Origin: CS4-C045 sp963844115
GTDB lineage: Bacteria; Planctomycetota; Planctomycetia; Pirellulales; UBA7805
DNA length: 64,000 nt
Direction: 5' to 3'
NCBI GenBank assembly: GCA_963844115.1
Contig: CAWJNN010000010.1
Location: 32,341-96,340 of the forward strand
Numbering within the stretch: the stretch's first letter is position 1; the number at the start of each line of letters is the position of its first letter. The notes under the pieces are model-generated. The model was not told where the DNA came from and searched no databases. It saw nothing but the letters and a program-made list of their open reading frames with translations. The translations under genes were made by a program, and so were the position numbers. Positions 27,663-38,309 of this stretch are shown here, one piece after another.

Positions 27663-28971
27663 ATGGCTGAATCGCCGCTGAATATCGTTTATCTCACGCC
27701 TGGTGCGGGCGGCATGTTCTGCGGCAGCTGCCTCAGCGACAACATGCTGAGCCCGAGCCGCCACGCAGTTGGGACATTCCGTGTGCCTCGTCCCGCTCTA
27801 CACTCCGATCCGCACGGACGAACCGGACCAGAGCATCGATCAGCTCTTCTTCGGCGGTGTCAACGTCTACCTGCAGCAGAAGTTTCCGGCTTTTCGATTT
27901 CTTCCTCGCGCGATCGATCGCGTACTGGATCGACCCGCCCTTGTCAGCAAACTTGCCGGCAGCTCCATCAGCGTCGATGCCGCTCAACTGGGTGAATTGA
28001 CTTTATCGATGGTCCGCGGCGAACATGGCAACCAGCGGAAAGAAGTACGGCGTCTGGTCGACTGGCTCGCTCAGCAATCAAAAATCGACGTGATGAACCT
28101 CAGCAATCTGCTGATTGCGGGCTGCGTCCCAGCGTTAAAAAACCGATTGGACGGTCCGATCGTCGTCACGTTGCAAGGCGACGACCTGTTTATTGATCAG
28201 CTGCCGGATCCCTACCGGCAGCAGGTCTTGGCCGCGCTGCGAGGTTTAGTCGCCCACGTCGATCGGTTCATCGCGCATTCCCGGTTCTACGCCCAATCGA
28301 TGGCGGACTACTTCGATATCCCAAGGGACCGCATCGAAGTTGTCCCGTTGGGTATTTCGCTTGACGACGTGCCTGAATTGGCGGGGGATACGAGTCGACC
28401 CTCGACGATCGGTTACCTGGCCCGCATCTGCGAGGCCAAGGGATTGCACGTCCTGGTCGACGCTTTCCTCCGTTTAAAATCCCAGCCCGCCACCCGCGAT
28501 GTGCGCCTCCATGTCGCAGGTTGGTTGGGCATTGAGGACCAGAGCTACTTCGACGGCCTCAAGGCGCGGATCGATCAAGCTGGCTTTTCCGACGACTTCG
28601 CCTACGCTGGCGTCCTGGACCGATCGGCCAAGTGGGAATTCCTGCAGTCGCTGGACGTTCTGTCCGTCCCGACGACTTATGCCGAACCGAAGGGCCGTTA
28701 CGTCCTGGAGGCCCTGGCCTGCGGTATTCCGGTCGTTCAACCCGACCACGGTGCGTTTCCGGAACTGTTGCAGCGAACCGGCGGTGGACGCCTCGTAACG
28801 CCCAACCATCCAGAACATCTGGCGGCCACACTGGCCGAGCTTTTGAGCGATCCGGAGCGGCGTCGCCAGCTGGGGCAGGAGGGTCGGGCCGCAGTTTTTG
28901 ACCAATGCAGTGCTGAACAGGCCGCCCGACGGACGCTGGAAGTGTACGCCAGATGCTTGGACGTTGCCTGA
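27663..28971 (+). CDS. GT4-type glycosyltransferase (frame change)
   Basis: A GT-B glycosyltransferase of ~435 residues with the group 1/family 4 pattern: the N-terminal NIVYLTPGAGGMFCGSCLSDN, the middle ITNLSN-like DVMNLSNLLIAGCVPAL, and the C-terminal sugar-nucleotide site TIGYLARICEAKGLHVLVDAF, LSVPTTYAEPKGRYVLEALACGIPVVQPDHGAFPE with the E-x7-E motif. The frame changes near 27745-27750, just after DNML, and continues as ARAATQLGHSVCLVPLYTP. The acceptor is unknown; cell-surface polysaccharide synthesis is the usual role. Confidence 0.88.
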
Positions 28972-29327
28972 GGCGATGAACCGGATCACCTACCTGCTGC
29001 GATTGCATCTAGTAGCAACGCCCGCATCGCATCCGCTCGTTTCATTCGCATATATATGAATCCGGGCTGGAATCTTAGACGGCGCGCAGACCTATACTCC
29101 CACCCCATTTTCCATAAGTGCCGCAAGGCTTTAGCGCGCGTCGTGGTGGGGAAGATCTCGCTTCTTCCATCCAACCGCACTCGAGCACTCGTGGACGTTT
29201 GCAACCCTTTCGTGTTGGCAACGGACAGGGAGGTCCGTCAACATGCGCAGCATTCGCGCTGCTCACAAGATGTGAGCGACGAGTAAACACGTCGGCTCCT
29301 AGCGGATGCCGGTATGTTCGCGCGCAC
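28972..29327. other. Spacer between glycosyltransferase and large GHL-like gene
   Basis: About 355 bases with no supported gene. It must hold the promoter of the downstream gene; I see no strong -35/-10 pair that I would defend. Confidence 0.4.
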
Positions 29328-32300
29328 GTGTTGGTCTTCCTGTCCCTACTGCTGTTGGTTAACGCCATCTCGCTGCCTGCCACTGCGCAAACGCTGAGAC
29401 TGCGAATTGCCTGGGGCGGCGGTCAGGAACGACAATGGCACGGAACCGTTCAAGTCGAATCCGGAGAGATCACTGATAATTCGTCCCTGGGAATCGAAGC
29501 CGACGAACCGGGATCGATGTGGATCGACAATGGACGCCTGGAGATCCGTCAACGCAGCCCTCGTCGCTACGACGGTGTCGACATCGCGGTTCAGGCGGAA
29601 TTAGGCGCAACACTGACCATCGTGCTGGCGAGCCGTGCGTACGAGGGTAAGCCACAGACGTTTGAAATCCCTCTGCAACAGCTGGTGGACGGGCAATTTG
29701 GAAGCAAGCTGGATGATCAGCAGAACCGACTGCTGGTCCGACGTGCACCAGGCGACGAACTACGAGTACACGTCCGTAATCCGTCACTCGTACTGGGACC
29801 AGCCGAGCAGTTAAGTCTCCAGCTTGCGCCACATCTTTCCGGCGAGGTCGACACGGGAGCGCTACGTATTCGATCACGGGTCGTCGCGGCGGGCGGCGGT
29901 GATCCGCTGTGGCAAGATCGACAACAAACGCAAATGGCGGATGGCACGATCCGGCCACTGGACCTAATCGTCCCTGCGCCGAACAGGAAGGTGTGTACAA
30001 CCTGGAAATTGAAGCGATTGTGCCTGGGAATCGCCGTAAATTTACCCCCGGCAATCCGTTCCGCGATCGCGAGGTTGTCGCCGCGAAACGAACGGTGCAA
30101 TTTGTCGTGATCGATCCCGCATCACCGGTGCCGAGGGAAGACGAACCCGCTCAACCGCCTTCGAAAGTGATTGACGAAATCGATCCGCAAGAACCATGGT
30201 GGAAAAAGGTCACCCGACTTCCAATTCCAAAGCTGCCAGCGCTGGGCAACGGACCGCTCCAACACGGCAATGTCGATACATGGCAGCATCCACAGCTGGG
30301 AGCGCTGATCCGATTAGGCCGCGGCGCCGGTCCTGAGGCCAGCTGGACGGCCTATCCGTTACAGGTCAGCCACCCCGGCCAACCTCATATTCTGGAAGTC
30401 CAGTATCCCAACAACCTTCCGCAATCGATGGGGATCAGCGTCCTGGAACCGAACGCCGCGGGCAACGTACTTCCGGTCGGGCTCGATTCAGGCATTCACG
30501 TTCTCGACGAAGCCGAGCAGGGAGAGGCCAATATCGGCCGACACGAAATCGTATTCTGGCCGAAGACGCGGCATCCCGTGGTCTTGATTACCAACCAGCG
30601 CGATGATGTCGTTGCCGTGCATGGCAAGATCCGCCTGCTGGGTCCGAAGGCCGTCGGCGTGGCAGGCCTGAATCTGGCCGGCTATTCAACAACGCAACTG
30701 CCGCAGGCGATGCCGCGCGGGATGTTGGATGAAGGTCGGATGTTGGCAGCCTTGATGAAACGCCCCTTGATTCCCGAAAATTTCTCGGCGCAAGAGGCGT
30801 TCGATCCGTGGAGCCAGCGCAGCATGGACGACTGGTCCACGTTTTACGATGGGGCAACTCGTCTGGTCCAGTACCTGAAGTACGCCGGCTACAACGCGTT
30901 GGTCATCTCGGTCGCTGACTCGGGCAGTACCATTTATCCTTCCAAGCTGCTCGAGCCCACTCCTCGATATGATACGGGCATCTTCTTTGCCAGTGGACAG
31001 GATCCACAACGCAAGGACGTATTGGAGCTGCTGTTTCGCTTATGTGGTCGCGAAGGAATTCGCCTGATTCCGGCGATCCAGTTTGCTTCTCCGCTGCCCG
31101 AACTGGAGGCAGTGATCCGGCATGGCGGACCGGATAGTGTTGGCATCGAAGCCATCGGACCCGACGGCGTCGCCTGGTCTGACAAGTACGCGCGGCCTGA
31201 AGGGCCTTCGGCATGCTACAACCCGCTTCACCCCAAAGTCCAACAAGTGATGATCGGTGTCGTTCGTGAGCTATTGGATCGATATCGACATCATCCCTCG
31301 TTCGACGGTCTGGTCATCGGCACATCCGGGCATTCCTTTGCGGCCTTCCCAGGTCCGGACTGGCCTGCTGATCCGTTCACGGTACAACAGTTTTCTCAAG
31401 AAACCGCCGGCGATGCTGCCGAGCAGGCCGCGGGCGGCGGACGAGCCAAACACTGGCTCGATTGGCGCGCCTATCGCCTGCGCCAATTCCACGGAAGAAT
31501 AGCCGACGAGGTACAACACGCAGATCCTGATGCAAATCTCTATTTGTCGCTGTCGCCCTTGCTGGAGCGACCCGACATTCTAGCGATGATGCGGCCGGCC
31601 CTGCCGCCTCTGGCGAAACCGTTGGACGCATTGCTTGGCATCGGCATCAAGCCACAACTCTATGCAACCAACGGATCGGTGTCGCAGAAGATCGTGCTGC
31701 TCAATCCCAGCCTGATGACCCCCTTCCATCCAGGAAACCGCGAGGCGACGTCGTTTCCCGTCGCCTCAGGAAGCCCGTTCCTTAGCGACATCGCCAGCGC
31801 CGGCACGGTCGGGTTCTTGCAGTCGACCAATCCCATACCCGTTCACGTGGAATCGTTCGATAAGAAAAGTCCGTTCGGTGCTGACAAGACACACGCGGTG
31901 ATTTCGCCGCATCTCACGCCCGCTGGACGTGCGACGCGGCGTCGAGTGATTCGTTCGCTGTTCGACTACGACGCGGCCCACATTATCAGCGGCGGCGACA
32001 TTCTGCCACTGGGCCAGGAAGACGAACTGCGGGATATTGTCATCGCTTATCGCCGACTACCCGTCCAGCCGTTTCAGCCCGTTCCCGGTGCCGCGCAACC
32101 AATCACCCTCAGACAACTGACCCGTGAAGATCATACTTATCTGTACCTCGTCAATGATTCGCCGTGGCCGTGCCGGTGCATCATGAGAATCACTGCGCGC
32201 GGGGCCGTCGCGGTGGAAGAGCTGAGCGGCCTGCGAAGGATCTCCCAACCCAACAACAATCTATGGTCTATCGAGCTGGACAGCTACGATCTGTTGGCCG

Positions 32301-33163
32301 TGCGCTTTGACGCTGCCAATGTTCAATTCACGGACGTGCAGGTCACCATGCCTGACGGTGTCGAACGTCAGCTCCGCCAGCGCCTTGACAAGCTCGTTGA
32401 GCGGGTCGCGGCGCTGGATGAAATGCGACCGGTGCCGGTTCTGGAAAATCCTGGGTTCGAACTACCCCCTGCCGCTCAAGAGACAGTGGGATGGCGATTG
32501 ATGGGCGATCCCGCAGCGACGATCGACGTCGATAGTCAGAATCGTCACGAAGGCCAGGCGGCCTTGAGATTCCGCAGTCAAGGCGCAAGGGCATCGCTAA
32601 TCAGCAACTCGTTCCCAAGTCCTCGAACAGGTCGAATTGCTTTCAGCGTCTGGCTGAAGACCGATGCGCAGTTCCAGGGCCCTTTACGATTGGCGATCGG
32701 CGGTCGGCGCGGAGATCAGGACTTCTACCGGCACGGCATTGCCCATCCAACCCCCACCTGGAAACGGTTCGAATTTGCTGCCGACGACCTGCCTTTATCC
32801 GATCTGACGAATGTCCACATCCGTTTTGATTTGATGGGACCCGGCAACGTCTGGATCGACCAGATAGCCGTATCGGATTTGCGGTTTAGCGACAACGAAC
32901 GTACCGAATTATCACGGATCTTGACACATGCACACTTCGCGCTGGAAAAGGGGCAGTTTGTAGACTGCCTGCGCCTATTGGACGGTTACTGGCCAAGATT
33001 TCTGGAACAGCATCTGGACGTCTCTAACGAACCGATCGCACGCACAAAGCGCCCTGAGCGTCATGCAAACGTACCACCGCGTGACAGGGCGGCCCCACCG
33101 GCACAAGCAGAACCGGATGCCGATGATCCCTGGTGGAAACGGCGACTAAAATTCTGGAAATAG
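29328..33163 (+). CDS. Very large exported protein with GHL-like TIM barrel (frame change)
   Basis: About 1,278 residues once read across a frame change near 29978-29984 (CCTGCGCCGAAC; IVPAP joins EQEGVYNLEIEAIVPGN). A signal peptide (VFLSLLLLVNAISLPATAQ) is followed by beta-rich domains, a region like family-10-type GHL hydrolases (VQYLKYAGYNALVISVADSG, FRLCGREGIRLIPAIQFASP, VRELLDRYRHHPSFDGLVIG), a further beta domain, a carbohydrate-binding-like jelly roll (ENPGFELPPAAQ to GNVWIDQIAVSD) and a basic C-terminal tail. Start GTG 29328 or TTG 29331. The hydrolase link is inferred from fold pattern; no catalytic pair is proven. Confidence 0.7.
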
Positions 33164-33225
33164 GAGTTTGTGGAAATAGCGTGTCCTAACCGATCCAGGC
33201 AATTGCCATTTACCAATGCGATCGA

Positions 33226-34262
33226 TTATTCGTCTGACGATGGCTTCACGTTGCCATCGGGCTTTGTGGCCGCATACGCAGCGTACGCTTCGGCGACCTT
33301 CCCTTCGACCTGATCACCCTGGTGCAACAAGATTCGATACCGCAAGGTAATCGATTCTCCCGCGGGCAGGGTGTAGCTGCCTTGCTTCGCGCCCGACGTG
33401 AAGTCGTTCAGTCCGAATGGATTCGCCGCCAACAGACCGTAGGTCCTCACGTGCCAGTACGTGGGATGGCGAAAGCTGTTCGGGTGATTCAAAATCGCGA
33501 TCCCCACGGTCTTTCCGTCAACCGGTCCGTGATAGTCGACCCAAGCCGCCGCCTTACCCCAAGCTTGTTCGTCCTTGTGGCCCTCGCTGTTGACGATCTG
33601 GCCGCCGGGCTGCGCTTCAACTTTCATAGTTCCGGCAACCCGGATGCCGAGACTTCCCTCTTTCGTGTCTCCAAAGCGGACCGGCTTGTCGTTGGCCGTC
33701 ATGGTGACATCGAAATCGATCCACCGACTGTCGCCGTCCGTGTCGAAGCGGAGTGTCCGCTGGTCCTCGAGAATCTTGCGCCCGTGCGGGCCAATCCAGT
33801 CGTTGCTGGTAACAATTACCCCGGCGCGCCGCTTTGAACGGTATCAAAGCGGCGATGCTGAATGGTGCCGTGCGTGCCGGTTTCATGCCAGAACGAGATA
33901 CCGTCCACATCGCCATGCGTGAACCATAACGAACGATGATGAATGTGGTCCTTGTTTTCGCTGGGACCCAAAACAGCGTCGACCGGATAGGACCTGGTTA
34001 CCGCCTGACCCGTCGGGCCGACCACCGGCCAAAGAATGGGCTTGGTACCACTGCGGGTGCGGTATTCGGTGAACAGCTGTCCGTCGATCTTGACGGTCGC
34101 ACCGTGTTCGCTTTTTTCAACCGCGATTTCCGCAGCCCGAGTCGAATTTTGTAAGGAAGGCGAAACGCAGAACAAGGCACTGAGAAGGAAGCAGGAAGAA
34201 AACTGGATCGTATACCAGCCGTCGAACCGGTTTCGTCGCTCGTTGCCTACCAACTTCTGCAT
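33226..34262 (-). CDS. DUF6807 (PmoA-like) exported protein (frame change)
   Basis: A ~345-residue secreted protein of the planctomycete/verrucomicrobial DUF6807 family, often labelled PmoA family. Seen: a hydrophobic leader (FLLSALFCVSPSLQ), KPILWPVVGPTGQAVTRSYP, the hallmark DHIHHRSLWFTHGDVDGISFWHE, then after a frame change near 33815-33825 (GGCGCGCCGG) GVIVTSNDWIGPHGRK, and FRHPTYWHVRTYGLLAANPFG. No enzymatic activity is established for the family; it often accompanies sugar catabolism genes. It is not a methane monooxygenase subunit despite the label. Confidence 0.85.
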
Positions 34263-34302
34263 TCTGAATTCCTTATTCCGTGTTCTTCCGTCGTCCCTTT
34301 GT

Positions 34303-34331
34303 CGTTTAATCCCGGCGCACGGGATTAAACG
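34303..34331 (-). terminator. Hairpin terminator downstream of the HIT gene
   Basis: A perfect 12-bp stem CGTTTAATCCCG/CGGGATTAAACG with a 5-nt loop, 17 bases past the HIT stop and before the next minus-strand gene. There is no long T-run beyond the stem on the minus strand, so termination strength is uncertain. Confidence 0.5.
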
Positions 34332-34347
34332 AGTGTACTCCGCGCCA

Positions 34348-34695
34348 TCACCCTGGCGGCCACATCATCTGACGACCGCCTAAAAGGTGAAAATGCAAAT
34401 GCGGAACTTCTTGGCCACCCTCCGGGCCGCAGTTCACGACAATTCGGTAACCGCTCGCCAACCCCAACTCGTTGGCCAGGTTGCGAATCACGGTCGACAT
34501 ATGACCCATCAGTTCCACGTCGTCGTCGCTTACGTCGGCCCACGACGGAATCTCTTTGCGTGGAATCACCAGGACATGCGTCGGCGCTTGCGGAGTAATA
34601 TCTCGAAACGCCAGGCAGTGCTCATCTTCGTAAATGAGATCCGCAGGAATCTCGCCATCAATGATTCGCTTGAAGATCGTTTTTTCGCTCATCAC
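34348..34695 (-). CDS. HIT-family nucleotide hydrolase
   Basis: A 115-residue histidine-triad protein of the Hint/PKCI branch, which hydrolyses purine nucleoside phosphoramidates and adenylates. Seen: IFKRIIDGEIPADLIYEDEHCLAFRD at the N-terminus, THVLVIPRKEI, YRIVVNCGPEGGQEVPHLHFHLLGGR with the H-x-H-x-H triad. The family usually ends as here with the Trp near the C-terminus (MMWPPG). It follows the Trm112 gene by 11 bases, so the two are likely co-transcribed. Confidence 0.95.
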   Translation of the reverse strand: MMSEKTIFKRIIDGEIPADLIYEDEHCLAFRDITPQAPTHVLVIPRKEIPSWADVSDDDVELMGHMSTVIRNLANELGLASGYRIVVNCGPEGGQEVPHLHFHLLGGRQMMWPPG

Positions 34696-34706
34696 TTTTT
34701 CGCGAA

Positions 34707-34967
34707 TTACTGTGTCTCGTCCAGCCTTATGGCCTCGTCGGCCAACAGAATCGGGATTTCATCCAAGATCGGATAGAGCACTTGTTTATCTGCTCGAATC
34801 AACCCGCCGTCCAGTTTGTCCTCCAGCAACTTGCCCGAAGCATTCTTCAACGCTCGCTTCGCGATTTTCGCATTGAGACTTTCCACCAGGTCCTTGGCGG
34901 CCAGATCGAGCGGCAGATGGTTTTGCGGACATACCAGGATTTCCAATAACTCCTTACTCAACATCAC
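34707..34967 (-). CDS. Trm112-family small protein
   Basis: An 86-residue YcaR/Trm112-type protein: ELLEILVCPQNHLPLDL at the N-terminus and VLYPILDEIPILLADEAI at the C-terminus are the family signatures. Trm112 relatives in eukaryotes and archaea activate methyltransferases; bacterial copies are usually uncharacterised. Only one cysteine of the usual zinc set remains (CPQNH), so zinc binding is doubtful. Probably one unit with the HIT gene. Confidence 0.9.
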   Translation of the reverse strand: MMLSKELLEILVCPQNHLPLDLAAKDLVESLNAKIAKRALKNASGKLLEDKLDGGLIRADKQVLYPILDEIPILLADEAIRLDETQ

Positions 34968-35085
34968 ACACCCTTCCAGCGTCTGAAACAGATTTTGAGG
35001 TCAATGGAACCATGACGACGACGCCATTCTAACGAATTCATCAAGACTTTGCTGGGCCAATTTCGGGCCGCTCGGACGAACGCGG

Positions 35086-35814
35086 TCAGGGAAGCACATT
35101 TCCGCGAGATGCAACGACTTGCCACAAACCGTTCGTATCAAAGTCCGTATCCGTCCGCCGCAATCTCAGTTCGACAAAAAATGTTTTCGTTTGTCCGTCG
35201 TCATCAACATACGTCACCGCGTACAAATGGATGAATTGATCGACGCCATCCGTGTGAATGTGCTCCTTCGTTTTGTAGCACTGAACACGACCACGGCGGC
35301 CGAGCGCAATCAGCGCTTCCACCAATTCTCGTTTGCGAAATTGATCGTAGCGGCGTTTGAGTTGCGGATCTTTATTCACAAAACTCTCGTAGAGGTCATT
35401 CAGCACAGGACGTCCCACCGCCGGTTGCGCCATTCCAAACGCTCGGTCCGGCTGATTCGCAAGCAGGTATTGAACCCAGATGTTTCCCACTGCAATGGCC
35501 TGCTGGTTGGCGCGGTAGCGACGCAGATAATATGCCGTTGGTGCCCAGCTTGCAAACAGGACCGCCAGCAGCAGTCCCGCGGTCGCGAGCCCTCGGCTGG
35601 TACCCGAAGCCGCCGTGCCTTGCAGGCGCATCCGCACCACGCCGGCACCCAACAAGCCCAGGCCGGCAAAAATCCACAACAGCGGATCGATCAGCGCCGC
35701 GCTGGACGCGATCCCGAAAATAAACGCGACAACCGCCGAGACGCTGAGGCGTTCATTGGGTGCGGTCGGATCCGAATGATCGCTGAATACCTGTATTGAG
35801 GAGGATGGTTCCAT
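35086..35814 (-). CDS. DUF4190-type membrane protein
   Basis: A 242-residue protein with two hydrophobic helices in the first third (VVAFIFGIASSAALIDPLLWIFAGLGLLGAGV and GLATAGLLLAVLFASWAPTAYYL), then a soluble C-terminal domain (~res 110-242). The helix pair with the intervening RGLATAGL matches the DUF4190 pattern. Start 35814 (MEPSSSIQV) lies four bases after the stop of the upstream CvpA-like gene; a longer start at 35868 would overlap it. Function unknown. Confidence 0.75.
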   Translation of the reverse strand: MEPSSSIQVFSDHSDPTAPNERLSVSAVVAFIFGIASSAALIDPLLWIFAGLGLLGAGVVRMRLQGTAASGTSRGLATAGLLLAVLFASWAPTAYYLRRYRANQQAIAVGNIWVQYLLANQPDRAFGMAQPAVGRPVLNDLYESFVNKDPQLKRRYDQFRKRELVEALIALGRRGRVQCYKTKEHIHTDGVDQFIHLYAVTYVDDDGQTKTFFVELRLRRTDTDFDTNGLWQVVASRGNVLP

Positions 35815-35818
35815 TTCG

Positions 35819-36493
35819 TTAATTCCGGGGGATGAGTGCATCGTCGACGATCCCGCTACCAAATTCACGCCGCACGCGTAGCTCTTCCGTCGTTTCGAAA
35901 ATACCGCGACGCGTTGCGTACTTCAGAATGAAGGTTCCCTTGGGATCGAAAATGTGGTCTTGCGAATTGCTGTCGCTTCCGCTCGGCCCTCGCCCGAATG
36001 CCCCGAAGGAGAGCTTGTGCATGAACGCCAGCCATTTTCTGTCGGGCGCCAGCGAAAGGAACATCCTGGAATCTGGCTTTTCCTGGAACGCGCCACCAAA
36101 GGAGTGTTTGGCTAGCGGAGCAACGTGGAGCGACATCATAAAGAAGCACACCAGTATCCAGCCGGTCCACGCCGACAGCAACATGCCACCGGGAAGATCG
36201 ACCCACTTGTGGAATCGCACCTTGACGCGCGATGCCAGTTCGGTCAGTAGGCGGAAGATCACGAAGAAGGCCGTGAACAGCCCCCACAAGGCTGCCACGT
36301 CGATCACGTACGAAAACGTAGGAGCCTTTGAATCCAGCCACAGGGCCGTCGGCTCGAAATAGTTTGTCGCCAATGCGGCGGATGCCAGTACGTTGAAAAA
36401 GGTGAGAATGCTGTGCCACAAACCCTCTTTGCCGATGAAACCGACGCTGAGCGCGATGATTGCCAATGGAGCTATTACTAATAAGGTTTGCAT
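35819..36493 (-). CDS. CvpA-family membrane protein
   Basis: A 224-residue membrane protein with four hydrophobic helices and the CvpA layout (LLVIAPLAIIALSVGFIGKEGLWHSILTF, then a Gly-rich amphipathic region, VDLPGGMLLSAWTGWILVCFFMMSL). CvpA proteins are inner-membrane proteins linked to colicin V production and envelope resistance, mechanism unclear. The C-terminal ~80 residues are soluble. It lies 18 bases downstream of the GspE-like gene and is followed without gap by the DUF4190 gene, so the block 39.4-35.1 kb on the minus strand may be one transcript. Confidence 0.75.
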   Translation of the reverse strand: MQTLLVIAPLAIIALSVGFIGKEGLWHSILTFFNVLASAALATNYFEPTALWLDSKAPTFSYVIDVAALWGLFTAFFVIFRLLTELASRVKVRFHKWVDLPGGMLLSAWTGWILVCFFMMSLHVAPLAKHSFGGAFQEKPDSRMFLSLAPDRKWLAFMHKLSFGAFGRGPSGSDSNSQDHIFDPKGTFILKYATRRGIFETTEELRVRREFGSGIVDDALIPRN

Positions 36494-36511
36494 TCTTCGG
36501 TACTCGTTGCT

Positions 36512-38296
36512 TTAGCTCTTTAAAGCGCGCTGTACTTCTTCCAACGACGTGATTCCCTGAGCGACCAGCAGGATCCCATGCTGTTGTTCAGTACGCAATC
36601 CGGCCTGGCGGGCCGCTTTACGCAACAGATTCAGATCTGGTTTCGTCTTCAGTATCTTTCGGATTTGTTCGTCGACGTGTAATAACTCGAAAACGCCCGT
36701 GCGGCCATGGTAACCGACTCCGGCACAATGAGCGCACACGGTCGGCGCCTCGCGTGGAGGACAATACAAATGTTCGACCTTGCCGGCCGGAATTCCCAGC
36801 TTGGCAAGCAACTCGGGCGGCGGCGCGTACGGTTCGCGACACTCATTACACAGCTTGCGAACCAAACGGACGTGCAGGACGGCCTGCACCGCATCGGCAA
36901 ATACCTCACGTGGAACTTTCGTCGCCAGGCACCGCAGTAAGGCCTCGGCGGAGTCTTTCGCTCGGATCGTAGAAATAATCAGTCTTTCCTTCGTCGCCTG
37001 CTCGCATTGTAACTCGACCGACTTCGCATCGGCGGGCTCGTGACATATGATCACGTCCGGACTCGTCCGCCCGACGGTCGGCAAGATCGTGGCCAGGGTT
37101 TCGCCCGTTGCAGCGTCGAAGGTCTTGACGTCGACGCTATCGATATCCAACTGTGGCCGTGCTCTGTCCTCGAGGCTGACGAAGTCCCGCAAAAACCGAT
37201 CCAGTTGATTCAAAGTGACGGTCAGCGTCGTGGACAGTCCCCCCGTCGGAAGCGCCGAAAACAGGACCAGTCCGCGCTCGGCATGAATGGCTTCCTTGAC
37301 CTGTGCCTCTTGTTTTGGAGTCATCCCCAGATCCAGCAGTGTCGCAAATTCCTCGGGCGGATATTCGATCCGCAACAGGACCCGTCGCGCATTCGCGGTC
37401 GTCTTGCAGGTGAAATCGCACGGCATCGTCCGCTGGCCAGTTTGAATCGCAAACCGCCCGGACACCTGGGCACTTTCTTGCTCCGGGTTGGACCCTGTCA
37501 GGGCCTTGAAGACATACAGCAACTGTTCGCCCACATCGCGCGGCTGAGGATTATGGCTCAGCCACACCCCGTCAATCAAATAACGAACACCGACCGCTTC
37601 CCCAAAGTCCATCATTACCGCCGACGCCCGGTAGTCCAGCGCGTTATCCAACAGGAACCGAGCGGGTGTATAGCCCTCTCGCTGCCTCGCCTGGATCAGC
37701 AAGGCCTGATTCTCGTGCTCGTCATCCCCACAGACGGCTAGCAGTTGCAATGCAGGGCCTACTTCGTGGGCTGCGCGTTGTTCCGCGTCGATCTTGACGC
37801 CCAGCGCCTTCAGTTTTCCAGCAAACCAGAATCGCAGATGCGCGCGATTCAGAACTTTCTGGTGTTCGTCCACCTGCGGGTTTCGGTACACAAAGATATA
37901 TAAACCCAACGGGACGACGTAGGTGAGCAGCATCAGCGTAAAGCCGATTATGAAACTGGGAAGCGTCCACATCAACAAGAACGCGAAGACAAACGTGCCG
38001 ACCACGACGGGCACCCAAACGTGCAGTCGTTTGAGGTGCATGACCTGTAAATCCTGGCTCACCCAATCGGTCGTCTTGACCCAGGCCAGAAACATCAGCC
38101 AGCACGTCACGATCTTCGTTGTGCTTAGATAGTATCCCGGGCCCCGATAGCGGTCGGGATCGACAAAAAAATAAGGCCATGGATCGGCGACAACAGCAGC
38201 CAATTCATCGGCGCACAACTCGTGTACAGCGAACAACCATACGGCGAGTGAACTGAAACTCAACCAGAAGAATCGAATCGTGAAACGGTGGGCCAT
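36512..38296 (-). CDS. GspE/PilB-like secretion ATPase lacking the Walker A lysine
   Basis: A ~594-residue protein: an N-terminal membrane domain with about four helices (~res 1-140), then a GspE/PilB-like ATPase domain. The Walker A region, normally GPTGSGKTTT, reads ALPTGGLSTTLT, with no lysine; the Walker B equivalent reads SPDVIICHEPAD. The tetracysteine zinc motif is kept (CNECREPYAPP and CAHCAGVGYHGRTGVFELL), as are the family end motifs. The sequence therefore looks like a membrane-anchored pseudo-ATPase. Start 38296 (MAHRF) follows the PilT stop by 13 bases; an ATG at 38323 would overlap it. Confidence 0.85.
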   Translation of the reverse strand: MAHRFTIRFFWLSFSSLAVWLFAVHELCADELAAVVADPWPYFFVDPDRYRGPGYYLSTTKIVTCWLMFLAWVKTTDWVSQDLQVMHLKRLHVWVPVVVGTFVFAFLLMWTLPSFIIGFTLMLLTYVVPLGLYIFVYRNPQVDEHQKVLNRAHLRFWFAGKLKALGVKIDAEQRAAHEVGPALQLLAVCGDDEHENQALLIQARQREGYTPARFLLDNALDYRASAVMMDFGEAVGVRYLIDGVWLSHNPQPRDVGEQLLYVFKALTGSNPEQESAQVSGRFAIQTGQRTMPCDFTCKTTANARRVLLRIEYPPEEFATLLDLGMTPKQEAQVKEAIHAERGLVLFSALPTGGLSTTLTVTLNQLDRFLRDFVSLEDRARPQLDIDSVDVKTFDAATGETLATILPTVGRTSPDVIICHEPADAKSVELQCEQATKERLIISTIRAKDSAEALLRCLATKVPREVFADAVQAVLHVRLVRKLCNECREPYAPPPELLAKLGIPAGKVEHLYCPPREAPTVCAHCAGVGYHGRTGVFELLHVDEQIRKILKTKPDLNLLRKAARQAGLRTEQQHGILLVAQGITSLEEVQRALKS

Positions 38297-38309
38297 CTGT
38301 TTATAGGTC

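Noticed and set aside
33226..34262. Methane monooxygenase subunit (PmoA)
   Set aside because: The label PmoA family is historical for DUF6807-like proteins; there are no membrane helices or copper ligands of particulate methane monooxygenase.
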